Shown one piece after another: positions 7,228 through 14,150 of a stretch of 64,000 bases of DNA. The position numbers were made by a program, and so were the translations under genes. Every line of letters begins with the position of its first letter. The stretch's first letter is position 1. The notes beneath the pieces were generated by a model. That model was not told the origin of the DNA, did no database searches, and worked only from the letters and a program-made list of their open reading frames with translations. The DNA lies in contig NZ_RPFW01000004.1 in assembly GCF_007827045.1 (NCBI RefSeq), positions 496,001 to 560,000 on the forward strand, written 5' to 3'. The stretch comes from Trebonia kvetii. GTDB taxonomy: Bacteria; Actinomycetota; Actinomycetes; Streptosporangiales; Streptosporangiaceae.

Positions 7228-7806
7228 ATCGAGCTGCTGCTCGAGGCAGCGGTCTCGCTGGTGAATGAGCTGACCGACGGCGAGCGGCAAGGCAGGCCGT
7301 ACGCCGCTCCGGCCGGCGAGGAGTTGCTCACGGCCGCGGCTGCCGCCCTGCCCGTCCGCGCTCAGGCGCGGGTGCCCGAGCGGCTGCCCGGCGAGAGCGC
7401 GGCATACCTGTTCCGGGCGGCGCAGGTGATGCGCGGCGTGTTCGAGGCGATGGCAGCGGACCGGCCCGATGACGCCGCCGCGGCCGTCAACCGGCTGCTG
7501 CGGGATACGGGTGCCAGGCCGCAGCTTGACCGCGTCGACGGCGAGCCCTGGCAGGTGCACTTCCACGGGTCGAGCGACACCTACGGAGTCGGCTGGAGCG
7601 CGGGCTGCGCCACGGCGCTCGCGCTGGCGGTGGGCAGCGAACTGGCCGGACGACTCGGGGTCTGCGGCGCGCCGCACTGCGACCGCGTCTACGTGGATGC
7701 CTCACGCAACTCGGCGCGCCGGTTCTGCTCGGCCCCGTGCCAAAGCCGGGTGAAGGCCGCCGTCTTCCGCGCCAGACGCGGCGTGCGGAGCGGCGAGAAG
7801 ACCTGA
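7198..7806 (+). CDS. CGNR zinc-finger transcriptional regulator
   Basis: About 202 residues with the CGNR/ABATE architecture: an N-terminal helical ABATE-like domain (LLEAAVSLVNELTDGE, later AAVNRLLRDTG) and a C-terminal zinc finger, GVCGAPHCDRVYVDASRN followed by RRFCSAPCQSRVKA, with four cysteines; CGNR itself reads CQSR here. Such proteins are thought to be DNA-binding regulators. The start is uncertain: GTG 7198 follows GAGGA closely, TTG 7189 and ATG 7210 are alternatives. The last 118 bp are antisense to the end of the neighbouring methyltransferase gene. It probably regulates the divergent MFS gene. Confidence 0.85.
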   Translation: MTGQMLFDSHIELLLEAAVSLVNELTDGERQGRPYAAPAGEELLTAAAAALPVRAQARVPERLPGESAAYLFRAAQVMRGVFEAMAADRPDDAAAAVNRLLRDTGARPQLDRVDGEPWQVHFHGSSDTYGVGWSAGCATALALAVGSELAGRLGVCGAPHCDRVYVDASRNSARRFCSAPCQSRVKAAVFRARRGVRSGEKT

Positions 7807-8642
7807 CGGAGCGCCGGTAACGGCTTGCGGGCGACCCCGCCGTAGCAGGACACCTCGGCGGGGGTCGGCCGCGGCCCGTTCGTGTCCGGCCGCCACTCCG
7901 ACACCAGGACCACGCCGGGCGGCACCAGGTCGAGGCCGGAGAAGGCGAGCGAGGCGAAGTCGTCGGCGTCGCGCGAGTGCATCGGCAGGCCCGCCTTGTG
8001 GTAGGCGCGTTGCCCGCCGCCGACGCCCTCCGGGTCGTGCTCCATCGTCATGTGCGACGCGGCCAGGTACGACCCGGGCGGCAGCGCGTCGAGCAGGGTG
8101 GCGAGGACCGCCTCGGGCTTGTCCTCCTCTTGCAGGAAGTGCAGCACCGCGACAAGCATCAGCGCGACCGGCTTGTCGAAGTCGATCACCTCCCGCACCA
8201 CCGGGGAGGACAGGATGTCGAGCGGCGACCGCAGGTCGGCCTGAATGTAGGCGGTGCGGCCCTCGGGCGCGGAGGCGAGCAGCGCCCTGGCGTGCGCGAG
8301 CACCATGGAGTCGTTGTCGACGTAGACCACCCGGCAGGACGGGTCGGCGCCCTGGGCGATCTCGTGCACATTCGCCTGGGTCGGCAGACCGGAGCCGATG
8401 TCGAGGAACTGCCTTATCCCGGCGTCGGTGGCCAGGTACCTAACCGCGCGGCCGAGAAACCGCCGGTTCTCGCGCAGCCCGATCCGGCCGGCCGGCCAGG
8501 ACGCGAGCGCGGCGTCGGCGACGGCGCGGTCGGCGGCGAAGTGGTTCTTGCCCCCCAGGTAGTAGTCGTACATGCGCGCCGGGTGCGGCCGGTTCATGTC
8601 GACGTCCGGCAGGGAGTCTTCTGACGCGAGGAAATCGGTCAT
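7689..8642 (-). CDS. SAV2177/DUF574-family S-adenosylmethionine methyltransferase, copy 1
   Basis: Rossmann-fold protein of the actinobacterial SAV2177 (DUF574) family; substrate unknown. Characteristic blocks: RPHPARMYDYYLGGKNHFAAD near the N-terminus, RENRRFLGRAVRYLAT, the SAM-site strand FLDIGSGLPT, VVYVDND, AYIQADLR and CYGGVARKP. The start is ATG 8642 with GGACGGGAG just upstream. Copies 2 and 3 stop right after the VARKP/VARKR block; this one continues for 43 more residues, rich in Arg and Ala, antisense to the CGNR gene. The tail probably arose by loss of the ancestral stop codon. Tandem with copy 2. Confidence 0.9.
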   Translation of the reverse strand: MTDFLASEDSLPDVDMNRPHPARMYDYYLGGKNHFAADRAVADAALASWPAGRIGLRENRRFLGRAVRYLATDAGIRQFLDIGSGLPTQANVHEIAQGADPSCRVVYVDNDSMVLAHARALLASAPEGRTAYIQADLRSPLDILSSPVVREVIDFDKPVALMLVAVLHFLQEEDKPEAVLATLLDALPPGSYLAASHMTMEHDPEGVGGGQRAYHKAGLPMHSRDADDFASLAFSGLDLVPPGVVLVSEWRPDTNGPRPTPAEVSCYGGVARKPLPALRQVFSPLRTPRLARKTAAFTRLWHGAEQNRRAELREAST

Positions 8643-8779
8643 GCTCCCGTCCTTCCACTCGCTGCCCCGGAACGTCACAGACGCCATTCTACGGACGATT
8701 CACTCCCGTCACTGAGCGGTTCTGCGACCAAAATCAGCGGTATTTGCGGCTTTACGCAACGATTTCAGCATCAGACATA

Positions 8780-8826
8780 GATAACAGCAAAAAAAGAAGC
8801 CCGGGCGAACGTTTGTTCACCCGGGC
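8780..8826 (-). terminator. Intrinsic terminator of methyltransferase copy 2, with motif copy b
   Basis: Read on the minus strand, 24 nt after the copy-2 stop, a 12-bp hairpin (arms 8815-8826 and 8799-8810, one mismatch, loop of 4) is followed by CTTCTTTTTTTGCTGTTATC. The T-rich tail ends in the complement of the dispersed motif (GATAACAGCAA, 8780-8790) stretched by extra A residues. This is a credible Rho-independent terminator, and the only copy of the motif with a long T run. Confidence 0.85.
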
Positions 8827-8849
8827 ATCCCCTGTCACTCGCCGAGGCG

Positions 8850-9671
8850 TCAGGGCTTGCGCGCGACGCCCGCGTAGCAATTCACCTCGTACGGCGCCGG
8901 GCGCGGCCCGGTGCCATCGGGCCGCCATTCCGAGACGAGCACCACGCCGGGCGGCACCAGTTCGAGCCCGGAGAACGCCAGCTTGGCGAATTCGTCGGAG
9001 TCCCGCTTCTGCATCGGGATGCCCGCCGCCCGCATCACCCGCTGTCCCGCGGACGTCGCCTCCATGTCGTGATCCGTCACCAGGTGCGTCGCCGCCAGGT
9101 AACTGCCCGACGGCAGCGCGTCGAGCAGGGTGGCGATGACCTCCGCCGGCTGGAAATCGTCCGGCGCGAAGTGCAGGATCGCGACGAGCATGAGCGCGAT
9201 CGGCCGGCCGAAGTCGAGCACGCCGCGGGTGGCGGGGTCGGACAGGATCGCCGCGGGGTCGCGCAGGTCGGCCTGGATGTAGGCGGTGCGGCCCTCGGGC
9301 GCGGAGGTCAGCAGGGCCCGCGCGTGGGTGAGCACAAGCGGGTCGTTGTCGACGTAGACGACCCGGGCCGACGGCGTGACGGACTGCGCGACCTCGTGCA
9401 CGTTGTTCATGGTGGGCAGGCCGGTACCGATGTCGAGGAACTGCCTGATCCCCGCCCCGCCCTCGTTGACATCCGTCGCGAGGTACCTGACGGCCCGGCC
9501 GAGGAACGCCCGGTTCTCCCGCGCGGCGATCTGCACATGCGGGCTGTTCCGCAGCACCTCCCGCGCGGTCTCCCTGTCGGCCGCGAAGTGATTCTTCCCG
9601 CCGATGAAGTAGTCGTACATCCGGGCGGAATGCGGCCTGGAAGTGTCGATCTCTGGGGGCAGTTCCGACAT
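8850..9671 (-). CDS. SAV2177/DUF574-family methyltransferase, copy 2
   Basis: A 273-residue paralogue of copy 1 and the best representative of the family here. It has RPHSARMYDYFIGGKNHFAAD, RENRAFLGRAVRYLAT, the SAM-binding FLDIGTGLPT, VVYVDNDPLVLTHARALL, AYIQADLRDPAAIL and the terminal NCYAGVARKP directly before the stop. No membrane segment or signal peptide. The start is ATG 9671; there is no obvious Shine-Dalgarno sequence. A strong terminator follows. A decayed third copy lies just upstream (9694-9960), so the locus was a three-copy tandem array. Function is unproven in the family. Confidence 0.9.
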   Translation of the reverse strand: MSELPPEIDTSRPHSARMYDYFIGGKNHFAADRETAREVLRNSPHVQIAARENRAFLGRAVRYLATDVNEGGAGIRQFLDIGTGLPTMNNVHEVAQSVTPSARVVYVDNDPLVLTHARALLTSAPEGRTAYIQADLRDPAAILSDPATRGVLDFGRPIALMLVAILHFAPDDFQPAEVIATLLDALPSGSYLAATHLVTDHDMEATSAGQRVMRAAGIPMQKRDSDEFAKLAFSGLELVPPGVVLVSEWRPDGTGPRPAPYEVNCYAGVARKP

Positions 9672-9693
9672 GTCCGAATCCTATCGCCGGCCC

Positions 9694-9960
9694 TCAGCGC
9701 TTGCGGGCGACTCCGCCGTAGCAGTTCACCTCGCTGGCCGGCGGCAGCGGGGCCGAGGTGAGCAGCGCCTGGGCGTGCCGCAGCACGAGCGGGTCGTTGT
9801 CCACGTGACCACGCGTGAGGCGGGCGTGATCGACTGCGCCACCTCGTGCACGCTGCTCATCGTTGGCAGGCCGGTGCCGATGTCAAGGAACTGGGTGATC
9901 CCGGCTTCCTCCGCGAGGAACCTGACGGCCCGCCCGAGGAAGGCGCGGTTTTCCCGCGAA
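9694..9960 (-). pseudogene. Remnant of a third SAV2177-family methyltransferase
   Basis: Minus-strand reading gives RENRAFLGRAVRFLAEE, FLDIGTGLPTM and SVHEVAQSITPASRVV, all recognisable against copy 2. A one-base loss then breaks the frame where VYVDND is expected; the +1 frame recovers VDNDPLVLRHAQALLTSAP. Next comes a deletion of roughly 130 codons, to the C-terminal EVNCYGGVARKR and a stop at 9694. The first 45-50 residues are missing, and the truncated 5' end coincides with a 16-bp palindrome starting at 9961. Three independent lesions make this a clear pseudogene. Confidence 0.85.
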
Positions 9961-9995
9961 CCGGATCGTCGGCGCCTGCGGCGCCGACGATCCGG
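9961..9995. repeat. Perfect 16-bp inverted repeat at the broken end of the pseudogene
   Basis: CCGGATCGTCGGCGCC (9961-9976) and GGCGCCGACGATCCGG (9980-9995) are separated by only TGC. It starts exactly where homology of the methyltransferase remnant ends and finishes 28 bp before the pepP start. It could be a terminator stem without a U tract, a scar of the truncation event, or an operator for pepP. Confidence 0.75.
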
Positions 9996-10023
9996 GTGGA
10001 CGCGCCGGGGATACAGTCGAGGC

Positions 10024-11109
10024 ATGCCGGAAGCCCACGCAGCACGACGCCGCCGCGCCCAGCGGCTCATCAGGGAAAGCGGCGCCGACGCCGCGCTCAT
10101 CACTGCCGGGCCCAACGTCCGCTACCTCACCGGCCTCGCCTCGTCCAACGCGGCCCTGCTGCTGCCGGCGGACGGTGAGCGCGCGCTGCTCGCCACCGAC
10201 TCCCGCTACACCGGTGCGGCGCAGCGCGACGCACCCGACGTCGAACTGCTCACCGAGCGGTTCATCGAGGCGAAGCTGGCGACGGAGGCGTCACGCCGCG
10301 GCTACCGCACGCTCGCCTTCGAAGCGCACGAGATGACCGTCGAGCGGCACGAGGAGCTGGTGGCGCGGGCGGAAGGCGTAGTCACGCAACCGTTCGGGCA
10401 GCAGATCGAGACGCTGCGGATGGTGAAGGACGACGAGGAGATCGAGAAGCTGACCGAGGCCTGCCGGCTGACCGACGCCGCGCTGGCGGAGATCCTGCCC
10501 AAGATCCGTCCAGGGATGACCGAACGGACGCTCGCGACCCTGCTCGACCACGCCATGGCCCTGCTCGGCGCGGAGCGTCCCGCGTTCGACACGATCGTGG
10601 CGAGCGGCCCGAACGGGGCCACACCGCACCACGCGCCTGGCGGCCGCGCGCTGGAGCGCGGCGACCTGGTGACGATGGACTTCGGCGCGCTGCACGAGGG
10701 CTATCACGCGGACATGACCAGGACGGTGGCGATCGGCGCGGTCGCTGACTGGCAGCGGGACATCTACGACCTGGTGGCGACGGCGCAGCGGGCAGGCGTC
10801 GCGGCGCTGTCCGACGGGGTCGAGGCCGGGGCGGTCGACGCCGCGGCCCGCGAGGTCATCGAGGCGGCCGGGCATGCCGGGCATTTCCAGCACGGCCTCG
10901 GGCACGGGGTGGGCCTGGAGATCCACGAGGCGCCGATGCTGGGGTACGGAAGAACGGGTAGACTGACCGATCGGGTTCCTGTCACCGTCGAGCCTGGTGT
11001 TTACCTGCCCGATCGCGGTGGCGTCCGGATCGAGGACGTGCTTGTCGTGACGGCTGACGGCGGGGCCCGATTCCTGACTTCGACCACCAGGGAACTGCTG
11101 GTCCTGTAA
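10024..11109 (+). CDS. pepP: Xaa-Pro aminopeptidase (M24 metallopeptidase)
   Basis: Cytoplasmic peptidase that removes N-terminal residues preceding proline; 361 residues. An N-terminal creatinase-like domain (ALITAGPNVRYLTGL) is followed by the pita-bread fold. All five metal ligands are visible: MDFGALHEGYHADMTR (two Asp), FQHGLGHGVGLEIHE (His), VTVEPGVYLP (Glu) and GVRIEDVLVV (Glu). The start is ATG 10024. In actinomycetes this gene typically lies between aroQ and efp; here about 7.4 kb of accessory genes separate it from the aro genes. It is followed 13 bp later by efp, so an operon with efp and nusB is likely. Confidence 0.93.
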   Translation: MPEAHAARRRRAQRLIRESGADAALITAGPNVRYLTGLASSNAALLLPADGERALLATDSRYTGAAQRDAPDVELLTERFIEAKLATEASRRGYRTLAFEAHEMTVERHEELVARAEGVVTQPFGQQIETLRMVKDDEEIEKLTEACRLTDAALAEILPKIRPGMTERTLATLLDHAMALLGAERPAFDTIVASGPNGATPHHAPGGRALERGDLVTMDFGALHEGYHADMTRTVAIGAVADWQRDIYDLVATAQRAGVAALSDGVEAGAVDAAAREVIEAAGHAGHFQHGLGHGVGLEIHEAPMLGYGRTGRLTDRVPVTVEPGVYLPDRGGVRIEDVLVVTADGGARFLTSTTRELLVL

Positions 11110-11122
11110 TTGGAGACGACGC

Positions 11123-11680
11123 GTGGCAAGCACGAATGACCTGAAGAACGGCATGACGCTGAACATCGAGGGACAGCTGTGGAATGTCGTGGAATTCCAG
11201 CACGTGAAGCCGGGCAAGGGGCCGGCCTTCGTGCGCACCAAGCTGAAGAACGTGATGTCGGGCAAGGTTGTCGACAAGACTTTCAACGCAGGCATCAAGG
11301 TAGACGTGGCCAACGTTGACAAGCGCGACATGCAGTACCTGTACCGCGAGGGCGATGACTTCGTCTTCATGGACCTGTCCGACTACGACCAGCCACGCAT
11401 TCCCGCCGCGGTGGTCGGCGACGCGGCGAACTACCTGCTTGAAGAGCAGACCGTGACGATCGCGTTCAACGAGGGCACCCCGCTGTACGTGGACATGCCC
11501 GCCGCGGTCGAGCTTGTCATCGCGCAGACCGACCCGGGCCTGCAGGGCGACCGCTCCACCGGCGGCACCAAGCCGGCCACGCTGGAAACCGGCGCGACTA
11601 TCCAGGTACCGCTGTTCATCACCACCGGCGAGAAGGTCAAGGTCGACACGCGCAGCGGCGCGTATCTCGGCCGCGCCTGA
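11123..11680 (+). CDS. efp: Translation elongation factor P
   Basis: Relieves ribosome stalling at polyproline stretches, which fits a genome with proline-rich proteins such as the MurG and FtsI extensions here. 185 residues in the usual three beta-barrel domains: domain I with the ribosome-contact tip VKPGKGPAFVRTKLKN, where the lysine is the conserved tip residue, and the domain III signature VPLFITTGEKVKVDTRSGAYLGR. The start is GTG 11123 with GGAGA upstream. It sits 13 bp after pepP and about 50 bp before nusB. No EF-P modification gene is visible in the window. Confidence 0.97.
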   Translation: MASTNDLKNGMTLNIEGQLWNVVEFQHVKPGKGPAFVRTKLKNVMSGKVVDKTFNAGIKVDVANVDKRDMQYLYREGDDFVFMDLSDYDQPRIPAAVVGDAANYLLEEQTVTIAFNEGTPLYVDMPAAVELVIAQTDPGLQGDRSTGGTKPATLETGATIQVPLFITTGEKVKVDTRSGAYLGRA

Positions 11681-11728
11681 TGTCGCTTCGCATTCAGACT
11701 TCGCTTCGCACCGAACGAGAGGGGTTCC

Positions 11729-12304
11729 GTGGCCGCGCGTAGCAAGGCACGCAAGCGGGCCCTCGACATCCTCTTCGAGGCCGAGCTGCGCGGCCTGCCC
11801 ACGCTTGAGTTGCTCAGCGAGCGCCAGTCGGTCGGCGACGTGCCAGTCCAGCCGTACGCCGCCGAGCTGGTGCGCGGCGTGGCCACGCACAGCGAGCGCA
11901 TCGACGAGCTGATCTCATGGAACCTGGTCGACTGGACGCTTGAGCGGATGCCCGCGGTGGACAGGAACCTGCTGCGGATCGGCGTCTACGAGCTGCTGTG
12001 GGCCGACGACGTGCCGGACGGCGTGGCGATCAGCGAGGCCGTCGCGCTGGCCCAGGACCTGTCCACGGACAACTCGCCGCCGTTCGTGAACGGCGTCCTT
12101 GCCCGCATTAAGGCCGACAAGCCGGGGCTGTCGCTCGATCCCGACCCGTCCGCACTCGGGCCGGACCTGGAGGCCGGCGAGGACGGCGACGAGGACCCGT
12201 ACGGCGATGACGATGACGACGACATCGATCCCTATGCGGACGAGGACGACGACACGCAGAACCCGGCGCAGGGCACCGCGCCGGAGCCGCGCCGCCGCCC
12301 CTGA
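11729..12304 (+). CDS. nusB: Transcription antitermination factor NusB
   Basis: RNA-binding helical protein of the antitermination complex that acts with NusE/S10 on rRNA operons. The core spans about residues 1-130: ARKRALDILFEAE at the N-terminus, then WTLERMPAVDRNLLRIGVYELL and PPFVNGVLARI. The protein is 191 residues because of a C-terminal tail of about 50 residues, mostly Asp and Glu and ending PEPRRRP, absent from compact NusB proteins. The start is GTG 11729 with a purine-rich GAGAGGGG upstream. It is the last gene of the pepP-efp-nusB unit; a terminator follows. Confidence 0.95.
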   Translation: MAARSKARKRALDILFEAELRGLPTLELLSERQSVGDVPVQPYAAELVRGVATHSERIDELISWNLVDWTLERMPAVDRNLLRIGVYELLWADDVPDGVAISEAVALAQDLSTDNSPPFVNGVLARIKADKPGLSLDPDPSALGPDLEAGEDGDEDPYGDDDDDDIDPYADEDDDTQNPAQGTAPEPRRRP

Positions 12305-12327
12305 TCGCGCCAGCCGCGCGTTAACCG

Positions 12328-12364
12328 AGCCCGGTCCCTTAAACGGGGCCGGGCTTTGCTTTGC
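12328..12364 (+). terminator. Rho-independent terminator after nusB
   Basis: AGCCCGGTCCC (12328-12338) pairs with GGGGCCGGGCT (12345-12355), one G-T pair, six-base loop, followed by TTGCTTTGC. It lies 24 bp after the nusB stop and just before the 3' end of the convergent membrane-protein gene, which it may serve as well. Confidence 0.85.
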
Positions 12365-12381
12365 AATGCTTTGCGTGGCGG

Positions 12382-13044
12382 CTAAGCGGCGGTGAAGCGC
12401 AGGCGCAGGCCCAGGCGGCGGACCACCGCGAAGAACCACAGCACGCAGATGCCCGCGCCGACCACCGTGAGCCCCAGGGTCACCACGGACGACAGCAGCA
12501 TGAAGAGCTTGAACGGCTCGGTCTTCATCATGACCGCGAGGCTGAGCGTCAGCAGCAGGAACAGCCCCGCCCAGAGCCAGGTCGCGCCCTGGAAGAACCG
12601 GTGCAGCCCCGGGTGATGCGTGCCGTTCGGGTGCCGCAGCGCCACCACTTCCTCGGCGAGCTGGGCGACCAGCGGCTTGCGCGTCGGCGCGGTGCGGGCG
12701 AAGACCACGCACATCGCCAGGTTCGCCAGCGGGAACTGGAGCTGGAACATCCACATGGAGCCGGTGCTTATCGCCGCAAGCGTTTGCACCGTCAGCACGA
12801 GCGCCGTGATCGTCAGCAACGCGGTGACAGACCCGGTGACGATCTTGCGCAGCGCGATCAGCAGCCACACTACCGCGGTTCCCGCGACCAGGCCCGCGTC
12901 GGGGCTGACCAGGTCGGTGACGGCGACGTAGGTGCCGAAGGGCAGGCCTACCGATTCCGCCATGCTCCACGCTGAGGTCCACAGCAGGCGCCGGGGATGC
13001 GGGAGCTCGAGGTGCTCGGCAGGCGAAGGCATGCGGTTGAGCAT
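12382..13044 (-). CDS. Multi-pass membrane protein, possibly DUF3159-like
   Basis: About 220 residues with five or six hydrophobic segments: SVGLPFGTYVAV, the helix around GTAVVWLLIAL, ALLTITALVLTV, a FPLANLAMCVV helix, LWAGLFLLLTLSLAVM and a C-terminal LFMLLSSVVTLGLTVV helix. A cytoplasmic loop contains EEVVALRHPNG. The layout resembles the DUF3159/VC0807-like integral membrane proteins of actinobacteria, but I cannot assign it firmly and no function is known. The start is ATG 13044, with AAGGA about 6 nt upstream; a longer open frame to 13185 lacks a ribosome site. It is transcribed alone. Confidence 0.7.
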   Translation of the reverse strand: MLNRMPSPAEHLELPHPRRLLWTSAWSMAESVGLPFGTYVAVTDLVSPDAGLVAGTAVVWLLIALRKIVTGSVTALLTITALVLTVQTLAAISTGSMWMFQLQFPLANLAMCVVFARTAPTRKPLVAQLAEEVVALRHPNGTHHPGLHRFFQGATWLWAGLFLLLTLSLAVMMKTEPFKLFMLLSSVVTLGLTVVGAGICVLWFFAVVRRLGLRLRFTAA

Positions 13045-13313
13045 ACGTGTCCTTGATGGCTCACGTGCGGTCATTTGCTTACGGCGTTGTGTCGCTTTCG
13101 TCCGCTTGCCCCAATCGGCTGCTGAGTTCTCCACGATCGGTAGAACGCGGGCCGCGGGGCCCGGGTTCAGCTCCTTTATCGACAATTAGTGACAAATAAA
13201 TCACATAAGGTAGCAAGCTGGATGCTTGCTACCCGGCGGTCACCGGATGGCCGGCCGCACTACAGTGAGATTGCACAGTAAGGATGCACGGGCAACCTGG
13301 GGAGTGGTTAAGA
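13045..13313. promoter_or_regulatory. Divergent control region with two palindromes
   Basis: This 269-bp spacer separates the membrane-protein gene (-) from the methyltransferase-dinB pair (+). Its AT-rich middle contains GTGA (13189-13192) and TCAC (13201-13204) around CAAATAAA. A perfect 10-bp inverted repeat follows: GGTAGCAAGC (13209-13218), five-base loop, GCTTGCTACC (13224-13233). No T run follows, so an operator or a leader hairpin is more likely than a terminator. No LexA-box-like sequence was recognised upstream of dinB. Confidence 0.5.
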
Positions 13314-14150
13314 GTGACCGCAGAGGTTCCCGCGAGGGCCGTGCCAGGCGTGCCGATACCCGGCAGGCCCAAGCCCGGTTGGCAGAGCCCCGACGCCGAG
13401 CGCAGGCGCGACGGCTCGCGATCGTCGCTGGTCGCCGATGTCCTGACGGAGGTCATCGCGGCGCGCACCGCTCAGACGGGCCAGCCAAGCCTTGACATCG
13501 TTGACGTGGGCGCGGGCACCGGCGGGTTCGCGGTGAGCCTCGCCAGCGCCGGCCACCGGGTCACCGTGGTCGACCCGAGCCCCGACGCGCTGGCCGCCGC
13601 GCGGTGGCGGGCCGCCGAGGCCGGCGTCTCGCTTACCGACGTCCAGGGGGAGGCGGCGGACCTGACCAGCCTGGTCGGTACCGCGTCCGCGGACCTGGTG
13701 ATCTGCCACAGCGTCCTGGAATACGTGGACTCGCCCGCCGCGGCGCTCGCGGCGGTCGCCCAGGTGCTCCGGCCGGGCGGCACGGTCAGCGTGCTCGCCG
13801 CCAACACCGTCGCCGCGGTCCTGCAGCGGGCGCTCGCGGGCAGGTACGCCGAGGCGCGGGCCCTGCTGCCAGGCGAAGGCGAGCGGCACGAGGAACCGGC
13901 CGCGCAGGGCGCCCGTGCGGCGCGCCGGTTCACGCTGCCCGAGCTGACCGCCCTGATCGCGGGCGCCGGGCTGCGCGTCGGCGACGCGCACGGCATCCGG
14001 ATCTTCTCCGGCCTGCTGCCGGGCGCGGGCGCCGACCTGACCACGGCGGACGCGCTGCACGAACTCGAGGAGGCCGCCGCCACCTGCCCGCCGCTGCGCG
14101 ACATCGCCGCCCGCCTGCACATACTCGGAATTGCTGTCCCAGGGAAGTGA
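13314..14150 (+). CDS. Class I SAM-dependent methyltransferase next to dinB
   Basis: About 278 residues with a type 11-like methyltransferase fold: motif I VDVGAGTGGFAVSL, motif II HRVTVVDPS, motif IV DLVICHSVLEYVDSP and post-motif LRPGGTVSVLAAN. A C-terminal region (ARRFTLPELTALIAGAGL) is also typical of small-molecule or tRNA-type methyltransferases; the substrate is unknown. The start is GTG 13314, with GGGGAG 9 nt upstream. Its stop codon overlaps the dinB start (GTGA), so the two are co-translated; an association with dinB is also familiar from other actinomycetes. A role in DNA damage tolerance is only suggested by this coupling. Confidence 0.85.
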   Translation: MTAEVPARAVPGVPIPGRPKPGWQSPDAERRRDGSRSSLVADVLTEVIAARTAQTGQPSLDIVDVGAGTGGFAVSLASAGHRVTVVDPSPDALAAARWRAAEAGVSLTDVQGEAADLTSLVGTASADLVICHSVLEYVDSPAAALAAVAQVLRPGGTVSVLAANTVAAVLQRALAGRYAEARALLPGEGERHEEPAAQGARAARRFTLPELTALIAGAGLRVGDAHGIRIFSGLLPGAGADLTTADALHELEEAAATCPPLRDIAARLHILGIAVPGK

